The translations under genes and the position numbers were made by a program. The notes under the pieces are model-generated. The model was not told where the DNA came from. It ran no database searches and saw only the letters and a program-made list of their open reading frames with translations. DNA of 64,000 nt from Nakamurella flavida (GTDB lineage Bacteria > Actinomycetota > Actinomycetes > Mycobacteriales > Nakamurellaceae), in contig NZ_JAUSQV010000001.1 in the NCBI RefSeq assembly GCF_030811475.1, positions 682,001-746,000 of the forward strand, in the 5' to 3' direction. Positions 1 to 8,054 of the stretch are shown here, in pieces (position 1 is the stretch's first letter; each line of letters opens with the position of its first letter).

Positions 1-571
1 CGAGGAACTTCCCGTAGCCGATGGAGTCGGTGAGGCTGTCCGGCACCGCGCGGATGTCCAGGCCGTCGGTGATGATCTGGGCCAGACCGAGCGAGATGGA
101 CAGCGTGCCGAGGGTGACGATCAGCGGCGGGATCTTGGACTTGGCGACCAGCCAGCCGTTGACGAGGCCCCAGACGAGCCCGCTGAGGGTGGCGCAGACG
201 ATGCCGACGATCGCGGTGCCCCAACCGTCCCCGCCCATGGACTCCATCACCTTGGCCGCGACGACCGAGGAGAAGACCAGGACCGAACCGATGGACAGGT
301 CGATGCCCGAGGTGATGATCACGAAGGTCATGCCCACGCCGAGCACGGCCCAGATCGACACGTTCTGGGTGATGATCGAGAAGTTGGACCAGGCGAAGAA
401 CTTCGAACCGGCACTGGCCGAGAAGATCGCGATGATCGCGATCAGCACGCACAGGATCCAGACCGACTGCAGCTTGAACAGGCGCTTGAGCAGCGGGTCC
501 CGGTTCTCGCCGAGGTCGACCTCCGGCCGGCCGCCCACCGGGGCGGTGGGGGTCGTGGTGGTGGCGGTCAT
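1..571 (-). CDS. Sugar ABC transporter permease (RbsC-like), C-terminus cut by window edge
   Basis: This is the membrane channel subunit of a ribose-type (CUT2) sugar importer. About 190 N-terminal residues are visible. A hydrophilic leader of about 30 residues is followed by hydrophobic segments, with the family-typical stretches FVIITSGIDLSIGS and PPLIVTLGTLSI. The start ATG overlaps the TGA of the upstream ATPase gene (ATGA), which indicates translational coupling and fixes the start. The rest of the permease, and probably the periplasmic binding protein, lie beyond the left edge. The gene belongs to a leftward operon dehydrogenase-ATPase-permease that begins beside an array of LacI-type operators. 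The substrate is unknown; a pentose, hexose or polyol fits the neighbouring enzymes. Confidence 0.9.
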   Translation of the reverse strand, partial: MTATTTTPTAPVGGRPEVDLGENRDPLLKRLFKLQSVWILCVLIAIIAIFSASAGSKFFAWSNFSIITQNVSIWAVLGVGMTFVIITSGIDLSIGSVLVFSSVVAAKVMESMGGDGWGTAIVGIVCATLSGLVWGLVNGWLVAKSKIPPLIVTLGTLSISLGLAQIITDGLDIRAVPDSLTDSIGYGKFL

Positions 572-1329
572 GCGGCGTCCTTCGCGTCCAGGGCGCCGGT
601 CATGGCACCGACCAGTTCCTCGACATGGGTGGCGTCGGCTCGGAAGGTGGCCACGCGGCGCCCCAGGCGCAACACCTGGATCCGGTCGGCGACCTCGAGC
701 ACGTGCGGCATGGAGTGCGAGATGAAGACGATTGCGATGCCCTTGTCCCGGACCTTCTTGATGGTCTCCAGGACGTTCTTGGTCTGCACGACACCCAGTG
801 CGGCGGTCGGCTCGTCGAGGAAGACGACCCGGTCGGCCCAGGTGATGGCGCGGGCGATGGCGATGCACTGCCGCTGCCCACCGGACATGGCCCCGACGGG
901 GGCGACCATGGAACGGACGGTGGCGCCCAGCTCGTCGAAGCCCTCCTTGGCCTTCCGGCGCATGGCGCGGTTGTCCATGAAGCCGAGCTTGCCGAGCAGG
1001 CCCGCGGCCGGGATCTCCCGACCGAGGAAGACGTTCTGCGCGGGGTCGAGATGCGGGGCCAGGGCGAGGTCCTGGTAGACCACCTCGATCCCCATGGCCG
1101 ACGCCTGCTGCTGCGAGGTGATCTCGACCGGCTTGCCGTCGAAGCTGATCTGGCCGGCGTCCAGGGCGAGGTTGCCCGAGAGCGCCTTCACCAACGTGGA
1201 CTTGCCGGCGCCGTTGTCGCCGATGAGGGCGACGACCTCACCGGGCTCGATGTCGAAGTCGCAGTTGTCCAAAGCCCGGACATTGCCGAAGCTCCGGGTC
1301 AGGCCCTGGGCCTGCAGCACAGGACTCAT
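568..1329 (-). CDS. Sugar ABC transporter ATP-binding protein, single nucleotide-binding domain
   Basis: This is the ATPase subunit of the CUT2 sugar importer. In 253 residues it shows Walker A GDNGAGKST (residues 37-45), signature MSGGQRQ (148-154), Walker B VVFLDEP (168-174) and the H-loop His205. It is a single-domain ATPase like FrcA, not the duplicated RbsA type, so two copies presumably act per transporter. The stop overlaps the permease start by four bases. The polyol dehydrogenase gene lies 135 bp upstream on the same strand, which suggests a transport-plus-oxidation operon. The assignment to a carbohydrate importer rests on the RbsC-like partner and on sequence character; the sugar cannot be named. 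Confidence 0.93.
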   Translation of the reverse strand: MSPVLQAQGLTRSFGNVRALDNCDFDIEPGEVVALIGDNGAGKSTLVKALSGNLALDAGQISFDGKPVEITSQQQASAMGIEVVYQDLALAPHLDPAQNVFLGREIPAAGLLGKLGFMDNRAMRRKAKEGFDELGATVRSMVAPVGAMSGGQRQCIAIARAITWADRVVFLDEPTAALGVVQTKNVLETIKKVRDKGIAIVFISHSMPHVLEVADRIQVLRLGRRVATFRADATHVEELVGAMTGALDAKDAA

Positions 1330-1464
1330 CTGGTCACCACCCTGGGTGTCGGGGCGCGGGATGCGCCGTTCCGGGAATGCGGGAGGACAGAACGGGAGTG
1401 CGCCGGTGCCGGGGCCCCGGTGGGGTGCGAGCGGCGGGGTCGCGCCGCCTCGGGTGGAGCCGTC

Positions 1465-2490
1465 TCAGGTGTGGAGGACGACCTTGTGCGCGTCGGGATT
1501 GCTGGCGACCGCTTCGAGAGCCTGTGCGTAGTCGTCGATGTGGAACCGGTGGGTGATGAGCCCGTCGGTGCGCACCCGGCCGGCACGCAGCGCGGAGATC
1601 GCCGCGGCCACCGAGGTGATCTCGGCGAACGAGCCCTTGATGGTGATCTCGCGCCGGAACACGTCGAACGGGTGGAAGGCGACGGTGTCCGTGGTGTGCG
1701 TGACGCCGTAGATCAGGACGGTGCCCCCGTTGCGGGTCAGGGGGACGCAGATGGCGCCCACGGCGGCAGATCCGGTGGCCTCGACGACGAGGTCGTACCC
1801 GTCACCCTTCGGCGAGGCGGCCCGGAGCCTGTCGATGTTGCCCTCGGCGTCGTCGCGGTCGATGAGGACCGTCCGGTCGACCCCGAGCTTCTCGGCGGTG
1901 TCCAGCTTGTACTGCGTGGGGGCCGCGACGGTGACCGACGAGGCGCCGCCGGAGGCCAGCATCTGGGCGAGCAGCAGGCCGGTCGGCCCCGCCCCCAGCA
2001 CGAGGGCACTACTGCCCGGTCGAACCTGGGCGGACTCCAGACCGTGCATGGCGCAGGACGCCGGCTCGGCGAACACCGCCACGTCCGGGTCCAGACCCTG
2101 CGTGGAGAAGACCAGGGTGGCCGGGACGACGGAGTACTCGGCGAAGAACCCGGGGAAGTTGCTCCCCATGCCCTTCAGGTTCGGGCAGAGGATGAGCCGC
2201 CCCGCCAGGCAGTAGTCGCAGTGCCCGCAGTAGATGTTCGGGTTGACCGCGACCTGCTCCCCCAGGGCCAGACCGACGACCCCTTCCCCCAGCGCGTCGA
2301 TGACGCCGACGACCTCGTGACCGGGGATGAGCGGGAACTCGGCCATGAAATCACCCGCATGGATGTGCAGATCGGTCCCGCACACCCCGACCTGCTGGAC
2401 CTTGATGCGGACCTCGCCGGCGCCCGGTTCGGGGGTGGGGATCTCGGTGATGGCATAGCTGAGCGGGGCGTCGTAGACGACGGCTTTCAT
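1465..2490 (-). CDS. Zinc-dependent polyol/sugar dehydrogenase (MDR family)
   Basis: This 341-residue medium-chain dehydrogenase is of the sorbitol/threonine/arabinitol dehydrogenase type. The catalytic-zinc residues are Cys37, His58 and Glu59. The four structural-zinc cysteines are 88, 91, 94 and 102. The nucleotide-binding loop GAGPTG is at 166-171. It would oxidise a polyol or sugar hydroxyl with NAD(P). It is the first gene of the leftward operon leading into the ABC importer and faces the first LacI gene across a promoter region with three operator copies. It resembles a second dehydrogenase in the window (25915-26946) along its whole length, so the two islands share a duplicated enzyme type. 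D-arabitol or a related polyol is a reasonable substrate guess, not a demonstrated one. Confidence 0.88.
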   Translation of the reverse strand: MKAVVYDAPLSYAITEIPTPEPGAGEVRIKVQQVGVCGTDLHIHAGDFMAEFPLIPGHEVVGVIDALGEGVVGLALGEQVAVNPNIYCGHCDYCLAGRLILCPNLKGMGSNFPGFFAEYSVVPATLVFSTQGLDPDVAVFAEPASCAMHGLESAQVRPGSSALVLGAGPTGLLLAQMLASGGASSVTVAAPTQYKLDTAEKLGVDRTVLIDRDDAEGNIDRLRAASPKGDGYDLVVEATGSAAVGAICVPLTRNGGTVLIYGVTHTTDTVAFHPFDVFRREITIKGSFAEITSVAAAISALRAGRVRTDGLITHRFHIDDYAQALEAVASNPDAHKVVLHT

Positions 2491-2695
2491 CGACGGTCCT
2501 TGTCTGGCGGAGCGGGCCGACCGGCCACCGTTGCCGGGAGTGGCGGACGGCGACGACAGCAGGGGAAACGGGACGACGAGCGGCGGGTTTCGAGCGAGAT
2601 CGTCGACGAACGCGGCGTTCTCGGACGGGGCGGCGGCCCCGTCCGGCTGCCCGGCGGTGGTCGCTGGGACGACTGTAGGGCATGGGGCGCGGGTA

Positions 2696-2733
2696 TGTCA
2701 CCGGTGTCAGGAATATTTCTGACACCGGTGACA
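2696..2733. promoter_or_regulatory. Paired LacI-type operators forming a perfect 15-bp inverted repeat
   Basis: The left arm TGTCACCGGTGTCAG (2696-2710) and the right arm CTGACACCGGTGACA (2719-2733) are exact reverse complements around the 8-bp AT-rich spacer GAATATTT. Each arm is itself a near-palindrome with the central CG typical of LacI-family operators, so this looks like two operators in mirror orientation. The AT-rich centre could also contribute to a promoter element. The neighbouring LacI protein is the obvious candidate binder; that link is inferred. Confidence 0.8.
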
Positions 2734-2752
2734 GATTGGCCCTGGCACGGCC

Positions 2753-2766
2753 TGTCACCGGTGTCA
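2753..2766 (+). promoter_or_regulatory. Third copy of the LacI-type operator TGTCACCGGTGTCA
   Basis: This is an exact repeat of the 14-mer at 2696-2709. Its centre lies 33 bp from the centre of the middle copy (2720-2733), about three helical turns. Three sites in about 70 bp would allow cooperative binding by LacI-family dimers. Confidence 0.75.
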
Positions 2767-2834
2767 TACTGGGCCCGCGCCGCCCGCTCCCGGCGAGGCT
2801 GTTCGCCCCTGAGGACAGCGCTCCCTCCCGTCCG

Positions 2835-2867
2835 TGATGTCCTGTTCCCACACATCTGATGTCCTGT
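2835..2867 (+). repeat. Two 11-bp direct repeats, 22-bp period
   Basis: TGATGTCCTGT occurs at 2835-2845 and again at 2857-2867. The same stretch also holds the inverted pair CCCACA (2847-2852) and TGTGGG (2865-2870). The repeats lie upstream of the LacI gene. They may be a regulator site or chance; no binder can be named. Confidence 0.4.
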
Positions 2868-2970
2868 GGGCTCACCCGTCCGTCACGCACGTGCCCGTAC
2901 GCATGAGCCGCCAGCACGCCCACGCCGCCGGACCGGGGACGACCCGACCACCGAGACCGAGAGGAGACCG

Positions 2971-3993
2971 ATGAGCACCATGCGGGACGTCGCCAGCCGG
3001 GCGGGGGTCAGCGCGAAGACCGTGTCCCGCGTGATGAACGAGGACCGGTACGTCTCCGAGGACGTGCGCACCCGGGTGATGGCGGCGGTCCGCGAACTCA
3101 ACTACGTGCCCAACTCCCTGGCCCGGACCTTCCGGTCGGGGCGGGACGCGGCCATCGGCATCGCCGTCCCGGACATCTCGGACTCGTTCTTCTCGCAGGT
3201 CGCCCACGCCGTCGAACAGGCCGCCCGCACCCGCGGGGCGGCGGTCTTCGTCACCAGCCTGGGCGACAACCCGGCCTACGAACGGCCCGCCGTGGAGGCC
3301 CTGCTCGGCCGGCAGATCATCGGGCTGATCCTCGCCCCGGTGGCGGTCGACCAGTCCTACCTGGAGCCCTGGCAGGACCGCACCGCCCTGGTCTTCATCG
3401 ACCGGCAGCCCAGCCGGCTGACCGCGGACAGCGTGCTGGAGGACGACTTCGGTGGCGCCCGGGACGCCGTCGCCCACCTCGTGGGACACGGGCACCGACG
3501 GATCGCGTTCGTCGGCGACTCGCACCTCGTGCCGACGACGGCCCGGCGCCTGGACGGGTACCACGCGGCCCTGCGGGCCGCGGGCCTGACCGCCGATCCC
3601 GACCTCGTCCCCCCGGTGCTCTCCGCACACCGGCCCGATTTCGCCACCACGGTCCCGGGTCTGCTGGCCCTGCCCGACCCGCCGACCGCGATGTTCTGCT
3701 CCAATGCCCGCAGCTCGCTCGAGGTGCTGCCGTTGCTGCACGAGCTGGGGCGCAGCGACATCGCGTTCATCAGCTTCGGGGACTTCCCCCTGGCCGACAC
3801 CATCGTGCCGCCGGTGACCGTGGTGGACCAGGACCCCGTCGGGCTCGGCCGGTTCGCGGCCAAGCACCTGTTCCACCGGGTCGACGAGCCCCACCGCCGG
3901 GTCACCGGGGAGACGGTGCTACCCGTCCAGCTCGTGCTCCGCGGGTCCTGCGGCAGCGATCACGCGGCGGACCTCCGACTGGGTGTCGGCTGA
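2971..3993 (+). CDS. LacI-family transcriptional regulator 1
   Basis: This is a 340-residue repressor of the LacI/GalR family. An N-terminal helix-turn-helix (TMRDVASRAGVSAKTVSRVMN, about residues 3-23) and hinge helix are followed by a periplasmic-binding-protein-like effector domain starting near residue 60. A GAGGAG ribosome-binding site four bases before the ATG sets the start. Upstream lie the three TGTCACCGGTGTCA operators, so it probably controls itself and the divergent dehydrogenase-ABC operon. It is closely similar over its length to regulator 2 at 4509-5534. Its last 75 bases overlap the 3' end of the small kinase gene on the other strand, an unusual tail-to-tail overlap. Confidence 0.93.
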   Translation: MSTMRDVASRAGVSAKTVSRVMNEDRYVSEDVRTRVMAAVRELNYVPNSLARTFRSGRDAAIGIAVPDISDSFFSQVAHAVEQAARTRGAAVFVTSLGDNPAYERPAVEALLGRQIIGLILAPVAVDQSYLEPWQDRTALVFIDRQPSRLTADSVLEDDFGGARDAVAHLVGHGHRRIAFVGDSHLVPTTARRLDGYHAALRAAGLTADPDLVPPVLSAHRPDFATTVPGLLALPDPPTAMFCSNARSSLEVLPLLHELGRSDIAFISFGDFPLADTIVPPVTVVDQDPVGLGRFAAKHLFHRVDEPHRRVTGETVLPVQLVLRGSCGSDHAADLRLGVG

Positions 3994-4512
3994 CCCGTCC
4001 ATGAGCAGGTGCGGCACCACGGGCGCCCCACCCACCCGGGCCAGGGCGGCGTCCGCCGGGACCGGGGTGCCCTTGAGGTCCCGGACCAGGCCGCGAGCCG
4101 ACCGACGGGCCTGCGCCACCGCCGTCGGCACCGCCACCCACACCAGACGCGCCGGCACCGGTGCGAGCCGCCGACGAAGGGAACCCCAGGCGTCCGCATC
4201 CGTCGCCTCCCGGGTGAACGGGGCGATCACCACCACGTCGCGGCCCAGTGCGGCGTTCTCGGCCGCCACGTCCAGCACGGTGGCGTAGCGGGCGTCGCGC
4301 ACGGTTCCCTGCAGGGCAGGGTGGTCCATGTCCGTCCCGGCGCCGGTCAGTTCCGCGATCACGGCCAGCAGCGGGTTGGTCGCGGTGTCCAGGTCCACCA
4401 CGGCGGCACCCAGGGCTGCGGCCAGGGCGAGGCCGCCGGTGGTCTTGCCACTCCCGGGCAGTCCGGCCACGCACCAGATCGCGGGACGCCCGGGCGGGGG
4501 GGCTCCCGTCAC
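3919..4512 (-). CDS. Small P-loop kinase-like ATPase
   Basis: This 197-residue P-loop protein has Walker A GLPGSGKTT at residues 17-25 and a following acidic stretch (VVDLDTATNPL). The layout is like gluconate-, shikimate- or AAA_33-type small-molecule kinases. It would bind ATP and may phosphorylate a small metabolite; the substrate cannot be read from the sequence. The GTG start overlaps the stop of the upstream LacI gene (GTGA), so the two are translationally coupled. Its 3' end runs 75 bp into the opposing LacI gene. The position inside the sugar island suggests a carbohydrate or sugar-acid substrate, but that is only context. Confidence 0.75.
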   Translation of the reverse strand: MTGAPPPGRPAIWCVAGLPGSGKTTGGLALAAALGAAVVDLDTATNPLLAVIAELTGAGTDMDHPALQGTVRDARYATVLDVAAENAALGRDVVVIAPFTREATDADAWGSLRRRLAPVPARLVWVAVPTAVAQARRSARGLVRDLKGTPVPADAALARVGGAPVVPHLLMDGSADTQSEVRRVIAAAGPAEHELDG

Positions 4513-5534
4513 GGGGTGGCCACGGCGGTCAGGCACCGGTCCCGGGCACCGAGTCCGCACGACTGCCGGAGCTCCATCCGGACGGGGAGCACGGTGTGCC
4601 GCCGCAACCGGGCGGTGGGCTGATCGACGCGCTGCATCAGCCGTGCGACGGCGAACTCCCCCAGTGCCTGCGGGTCCTGCCGCACGACGGTGACCGCCGG
4701 TACGAGGGCCTGCGCCATGGCGAAGTCGCCGTAGCTGATCACCGCGACATCGGTGCGGCCCAGCCGTTGCAGGGCCGGGATGACCCCGAGGGAGCACCGG
4801 GCGTTGGCCGAGAACACCGCCGTCGGGGCGCGCTTCCCGGCCAGCAGCCGCCGCAGGTGCGGGAGCGGGTCGGCCGACACGGTGGGCGCCGTGCAGACCA
4901 GATCCGGGCGTTCGGCGATGCCGGCGGCCGCCAGGGCGGCCCGGTAGCCCTCCAGCCGGCGGCCGGCCGTGGGCACCTCGGGCGGGTCGCCGAGGATGGC
5001 CACATCGCGGTGACCGTGGGCGAGCAGGTGCTCGACCGCCTGCCGGGCACCGGTGACGTCGTCCTCCACCACGCTGTCGGCCACGATGCCCTGTGGGCGA
5101 CGGTCGATGAAGACCATCGGCACCTTGGCCTGCCAACTGCGCAGGTAGGACTGGTCCGCCGCCACCGGCACGCTGATCAGTCCGCTCACCTGGCGGCTGA
5201 GCAGCGCCTCGGTCGCGGACTGCTCGGCCTCCGCGTCGTTGCCGTAGCTGGTGACGATGACGGCGGCCCCGCGCGGGCGAGCCGCGTCCTCCACGGCCTG
5301 CACGACGGCGGCGAAGAACGGGTCGGTGATCTGCGGGACGGCCACCCCGATCGCGGCCTCCCGGCCCGTGCGCAGCGTGCGGGCAGCGAGATTCGGGACG
5401 TAGCCGAGGGTCTCGATGGCAGCGCGGACCCGGTCCTGCACCGGCTCGGTGACGTACCGGTCACCGTTGACGACCCGGGACACCGTCTTGATGCTGACGC
5501 CGGCGGCGTGGGCGACTTCCCGCATGGTGCTCAT
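4509..5534 (-). CDS. LacI-family transcriptional regulator 2
   Basis: This 341-residue LacI/GalR regulator has an N-terminal helix-turn-helix (MREVAHAAGVSIKTVSRVVN, about residues 4-23) and a ligand-binding core from about residue 60. It is a clear paralogue of regulator 1, sharing for example MSTMR at the start, GYVPN/NYVPN, AAIGxAVP and VDQSYL. It is divergent from the FGGY kinase-aldolase-phosphatase operon, with two operator-like 14-mers in the gap, and probably regulates that operon and itself. The downstream small kinase is coupled to it through a GTGA overlap. Confidence 0.93.
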   Translation of the reverse strand: MSTMREVAHAAGVSIKTVSRVVNGDRYVTEPVQDRVRAAIETLGYVPNLAARTLRTGREAAIGVAVPQITDPFFAAVVQAVEDAARPRGAAVIVTSYGNDAEAEQSATEALLSRQVSGLISVPVAADQSYLRSWQAKVPMVFIDRRPQGIVADSVVEDDVTGARQAVEHLLAHGHRDVAILGDPPEVPTAGRRLEGYRAALAAAGIAERPDLVCTAPTVSADPLPHLRRLLAGKRAPTAVFSANARCSLGVIPALQRLGRTDVAVISYGDFAMAQALVPAVTVVRQDPQALGEFAVARLMQRVDQPTARLRRHTVLPVRMELRQSCGLGARDRCLTAVATP

Positions 5535-5557
5535 CGACACGAGTATGACACCCGTTC

Positions 5558-5571
5558 TGTCATCGTTGTCA
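5558..5571. promoter_or_regulatory. LacI-type operator TGTCATCGTTGTCA
   Basis: This CG-centred near-palindrome starts 24 bp upstream of the start codon of LacI regulator 2 and is about 95 bp from the FGGY kinase start. It has the same TGnCAnCGnTGnCA form as the other operators in the island. Confidence 0.7.
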
Positions 5572-5592
5572 GAACTGTGGCACACTCCCCCC

Positions 5593-5606
5593 TGACAACG
5601 TTGACA
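5593..5606. promoter_or_regulatory. LacI-type operator TGACAACGTTGACA
   Basis: This is the second CG-centred operator in the same divergent region, 35 bp centre to centre from the first and upstream of the FGGY kinase. The pair fits control of both directions by LacI regulator 2. Confidence 0.7.
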
Positions 5607-5664
5607 CACACCGTCGACCGGAGCCGCCCCACGGGCGCCCACCCACCGGAGAGGAGCACGGACG

Positions 5665-7116
5665 ATGGCCACCCCCGTCCTCCTGGGCATCGACATCGGC
5701 ACCTCGGACACCAAGGTGCTCGTCACGTCGGTGGACGGCGACGAGCTGGCCCAGGCGACCACCGGCACCCGGTGGACCAGCGGGCGGTACACCGAGACCG
5801 ATCCCGACGCCCTGTTCGAGGCCGTGCTCGCCGTCACCGGCCGGGCCCTGGACCAGGCCGAACAGCGGTGCGGCGCGGTCCGGGCCACCGCGGTGGGCGT
5901 GACCGGCTTCGGTGAATCGGGCGTCCTGCTGGATCCGTCCCGCCGGCCCCGGTTCCCCATCATGGCCTGGTTCGACCCGCGCGGCGGCGCCGAGCTGCCG
6001 GCCCTGGCCGCCGAACTCGTCACCGCCTTCCCCGGCCGCACCGGCCTCCCGGTCTCCGCCCTGCCCACCACGGCCAAGCTGGCCTGGATGCGCACGCAGG
6101 GCGTCGACCTGAACGGCCACGTCTGGCTCTCCGGGCCGGAGTACATCGCCCACCGGCTGGGCTGCGAGCCGACGGCGGAGTTCTCCCTGGCCGCCCGCAC
6201 CGGACTGCTCGACCAGGACACCGCCGCCGCCTGGCCGGAGATGCTGGACGCACTGGGCGCCGACGACGGCCTGCTGCCCCCGCTGGCCGCCGCCGGCACC
6301 CCGCTCGGTCGGGTCACCGGCGACGTCCCCGAAGCACTGCGCGGCGCCGTCATCACCGTGGCCGGGCACGACCACCCCGTCGCCGCCGTCGGATCCGGGG
6401 CCGTCGAACGGGACTGTGTCTTCGATTCCTTCGGCACCGCACAGGTTCTCGTCCGGGCCGTCGCCGACACCACCGACGCCACCACCCGCGAGCTGCTGAC
6501 CACCCTGGGCATCGAGACGGTCCAGCACGTCCTGCCCGGCCGCCAGGTGCTGATCGCCGGCACCCGCTCCGGCCTCCTGCTCCGCCGCACCCTGGACCTG
6601 CTCGGGGCGCACGAACCCGCCGCCCGCGACCGCCTCGACCGGGCCGCCGTCGACCTGCTCACCCATCGCCCCCCCCACGCCGCCGGCGTACGGGTGACCG
6701 GAGCCGGCAACGACGACGGCGCCCTGCGGATCACCGTGGACGCCGACGGCACCACCCCGGCCGCCCTCTGGGTCGCCGCCCTGGATCACGGCATCGGCGC
6801 CATCGTCGACCTGCTCGCCGTGATGGGCGCGCAGGTCGGGCCGTCCACGCGCACCGTGGTCGCCGGCGGCTGGACCCGGATGGCGTCAGTGCGGATGGCC
6901 AAGCAGGCAGCCCTGCCCGGCGTCACGTTCTCCCAGCGGCAGCAGGCCGGCGCCTACGGCGCGACCCTGTTCGCCCGGCAGGCCGGCGTCCGCGCCGAGG
7001 GCGGGCCACCGAACGATCCGACCACCGAGACCACCCCCGAACCTGGCGCGTCCGCGCGTCGACCCCCATCCGGCCGCGCCGCGGCCACCCGCACACCCGA
7101 GGAGAGCACGGCATGA
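5665..7116 (+). CDS. FGGY-family carbohydrate kinase
   Basis: This 483-residue kinase belongs to the FGGY (xylulokinase/glycerol kinase) family. The first phosphate-binding loop LGIDIGTSDTK is at residues 7-17, WFDPR at 102-106, and AGHDHP at 233-238 with Asp236 as the likely catalytic base. It would phosphorylate a ketose or polyol using ATP. It ends with a tail of about 40 residues rich in Pro, Thr and Ala that is not part of the fold. It is the first gene of a rightward operon; its stop overlaps the aldolase start (ATGA). A GGAGAGGAG ribosome-binding site precedes the ATG. A ketose made by the island dehydrogenase is the natural candidate substrate. Confidence 0.9.
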   Translation: MATPVLLGIDIGTSDTKVLVTSVDGDELAQATTGTRWTSGRYTETDPDALFEAVLAVTGRALDQAEQRCGAVRATAVGVTGFGESGVLLDPSRRPRFPIMAWFDPRGGAELPALAAELVTAFPGRTGLPVSALPTTAKLAWMRTQGVDLNGHVWLSGPEYIAHRLGCEPTAEFSLAARTGLLDQDTAAAWPEMLDALGADDGLLPPLAAAGTPLGRVTGDVPEALRGAVITVAGHDHPVAAVGSGAVERDCVFDSFGTAQVLVRAVADTTDATTRELLTTLGIETVQHVLPGRQVLIAGTRSGLLLRRTLDLLGAHEPAARDRLDRAAVDLLTHRPPHAAGVRVTGAGNDDGALRITVDADGTTPAALWVAALDHGIGAIVDLLAVMGAQVGPSTRTVVAGGWTRMASVRMAKQAALPGVTFSQRQQAGAYGATLFARQAGVRAEGGPPNDPTTETTPEPGASARRPPSGRAAATRTPEESTA

Positions 7117-8033
7117 CGCAGAGCACCGAACTGGGCGGACTGCACCGCATCGCCACCGCCGAGAACACCTTCGCGATCATCGCGATGGACCAGCGCAACA
7201 CCCTCAAGCGCATGTACGCCGCGGTCAACGCCCCGGCCCCGAGCGACGAGGAGCTGGAGAACAGCAAGGCCGACGTCGTCCAGGGCCTGCGCGGGGTCGC
7301 CTCCGGCTTCCTGCTCGACCCGACCTTCGGCACCCCCGCCCTGAAGCAGCTGCCCACCGAGGGGCTGCCCTACGGCGTGCTCGTCGCCGCCGAGCCCTCC
7401 GAGCGCAACACCTTCAACGGGGAGCCGCACGCCCACCGCGACCCGGCGTTGAACGCGCAGTGGACCCGCGACCAGGGTGGCGACGCGGTCAAGTTCTTCG
7501 TGCAGATGCGGGTCGACCGCAAGGTCGGCGCGGGCGAGCCCGACCTGACCGCCGACGCCCTGCAGGTCGTCCGCGAGGTCATCGCCGACTGCAAGGCCGC
7601 CGGCGTGCCGTCGGTCATCGAGAACCTGATCTACACGATCCCCGGCGAGGAGCCGGCGACCGAGGCGCAGAAAGCCGACCGGATCATCGGCGCCGCCGAG
7701 GCGCTGGCCGAGCTGGGCCCGGACCTGCTCAAGCTGGAGTACCCGGGCAGCCCGGCCGCGTGCCGCCGGCTGGCCAACTCCATCGACGTGCCGTGGGCGG
7801 TGCTGTCGGCCGGTGTCGCGTTCGACGAGTTCACCGAGGTCCTCAAGGTCTCGTGCGACGACGGCGGCGTGAGCGGCTTCATCGCCGGCCGCGCCATCTG
7901 GCGGGAGACCGTGGGCATGACGCGTCCCGATCGTCAGGCCTACGTCGCCTCCGAGGGCCGTCGTCGTCTCGAGAACTGCGTGCAGGCCATCGCGGGCCGC
8001 GCCCGGCCGTTCACCGATTTCACCCGGGTCTGA
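7113..8033 (+). CDS. Class I aldolase, LacD/YihT-like
   Basis: This 306-residue TIM-barrel aldolase is of the tagatose-1,6-bisphosphate aldolase (LacD) / sulfofructose-phosphate aldolase (YihT) family. N-terminal AIIAMDQRNTLKRM, DAVKFFVQMR with Lys127, DLLKLEYPG with Lys207 (the position of the Schiff-base lysine in LacD) and PWAVLSAGV are the family marks. It would cleave a phosphorylated ketose to dihydroxyacetone phosphate or glyceraldehyde phosphate plus an aldehyde. It is translationally coupled to the FGGY kinase, so the kinase product is its probable substrate. I see no sulfosugar genes that would favour the YihT reaction. Confidence 0.88.
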   Translation: MTQSTELGGLHRIATAENTFAIIAMDQRNTLKRMYAAVNAPAPSDEELENSKADVVQGLRGVASGFLLDPTFGTPALKQLPTEGLPYGVLVAAEPSERNTFNGEPHAHRDPALNAQWTRDQGGDAVKFFVQMRVDRKVGAGEPDLTADALQVVREVIADCKAAGVPSVIENLIYTIPGEEPATEAQKADRIIGAAEALAELGPDLLKLEYPGSPAACRRLANSIDVPWAVLSAGVAFDEFTEVLKVSCDDGGVSGFIAGRAIWRETVGMTRPDRQAYVASEGRRRLENCVQAIAGRARPFTDFTRV

Positions 8034-8054
8034 CCGATCCGGTTGACTGACCGC

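Larger units (their letters stand above)
2491..2970. promoter_or_regulatory. Divergent control region between dehydrogenase operon and LacI gene
   Basis: This 480-bp gap separates the leftward dehydrogenase-ABC operon from the rightward LacI gene. It holds three copies of the 14-mer TGTCACCGGTGTCA and, nearer the LacI gene, two direct copies of the 11-mer TGATGTCCTGT spaced 22 bp apart. I see no convincing coding sequence in it. Confidence 0.8.

Noticed and set aside
625-2859. A 744-codon plus-strand frame over the ABC ATPase and dehydrogenase genes
   Set aside because: It spans two well-supported minus-strand genes and the operator region; its composition is that of an antisense frame.
7113-8033. 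A sulfoquinovose (sulfo-EMP) pathway based on the YihT-like aldolase and PfkB kinase
   Set aside because: No sulfoquinovosidase, sulfoquinovose isomerase or sulfolactaldehyde-processing gene is present; LacD-like chemistry on an ordinary ketose phosphate explains the gene equally well.
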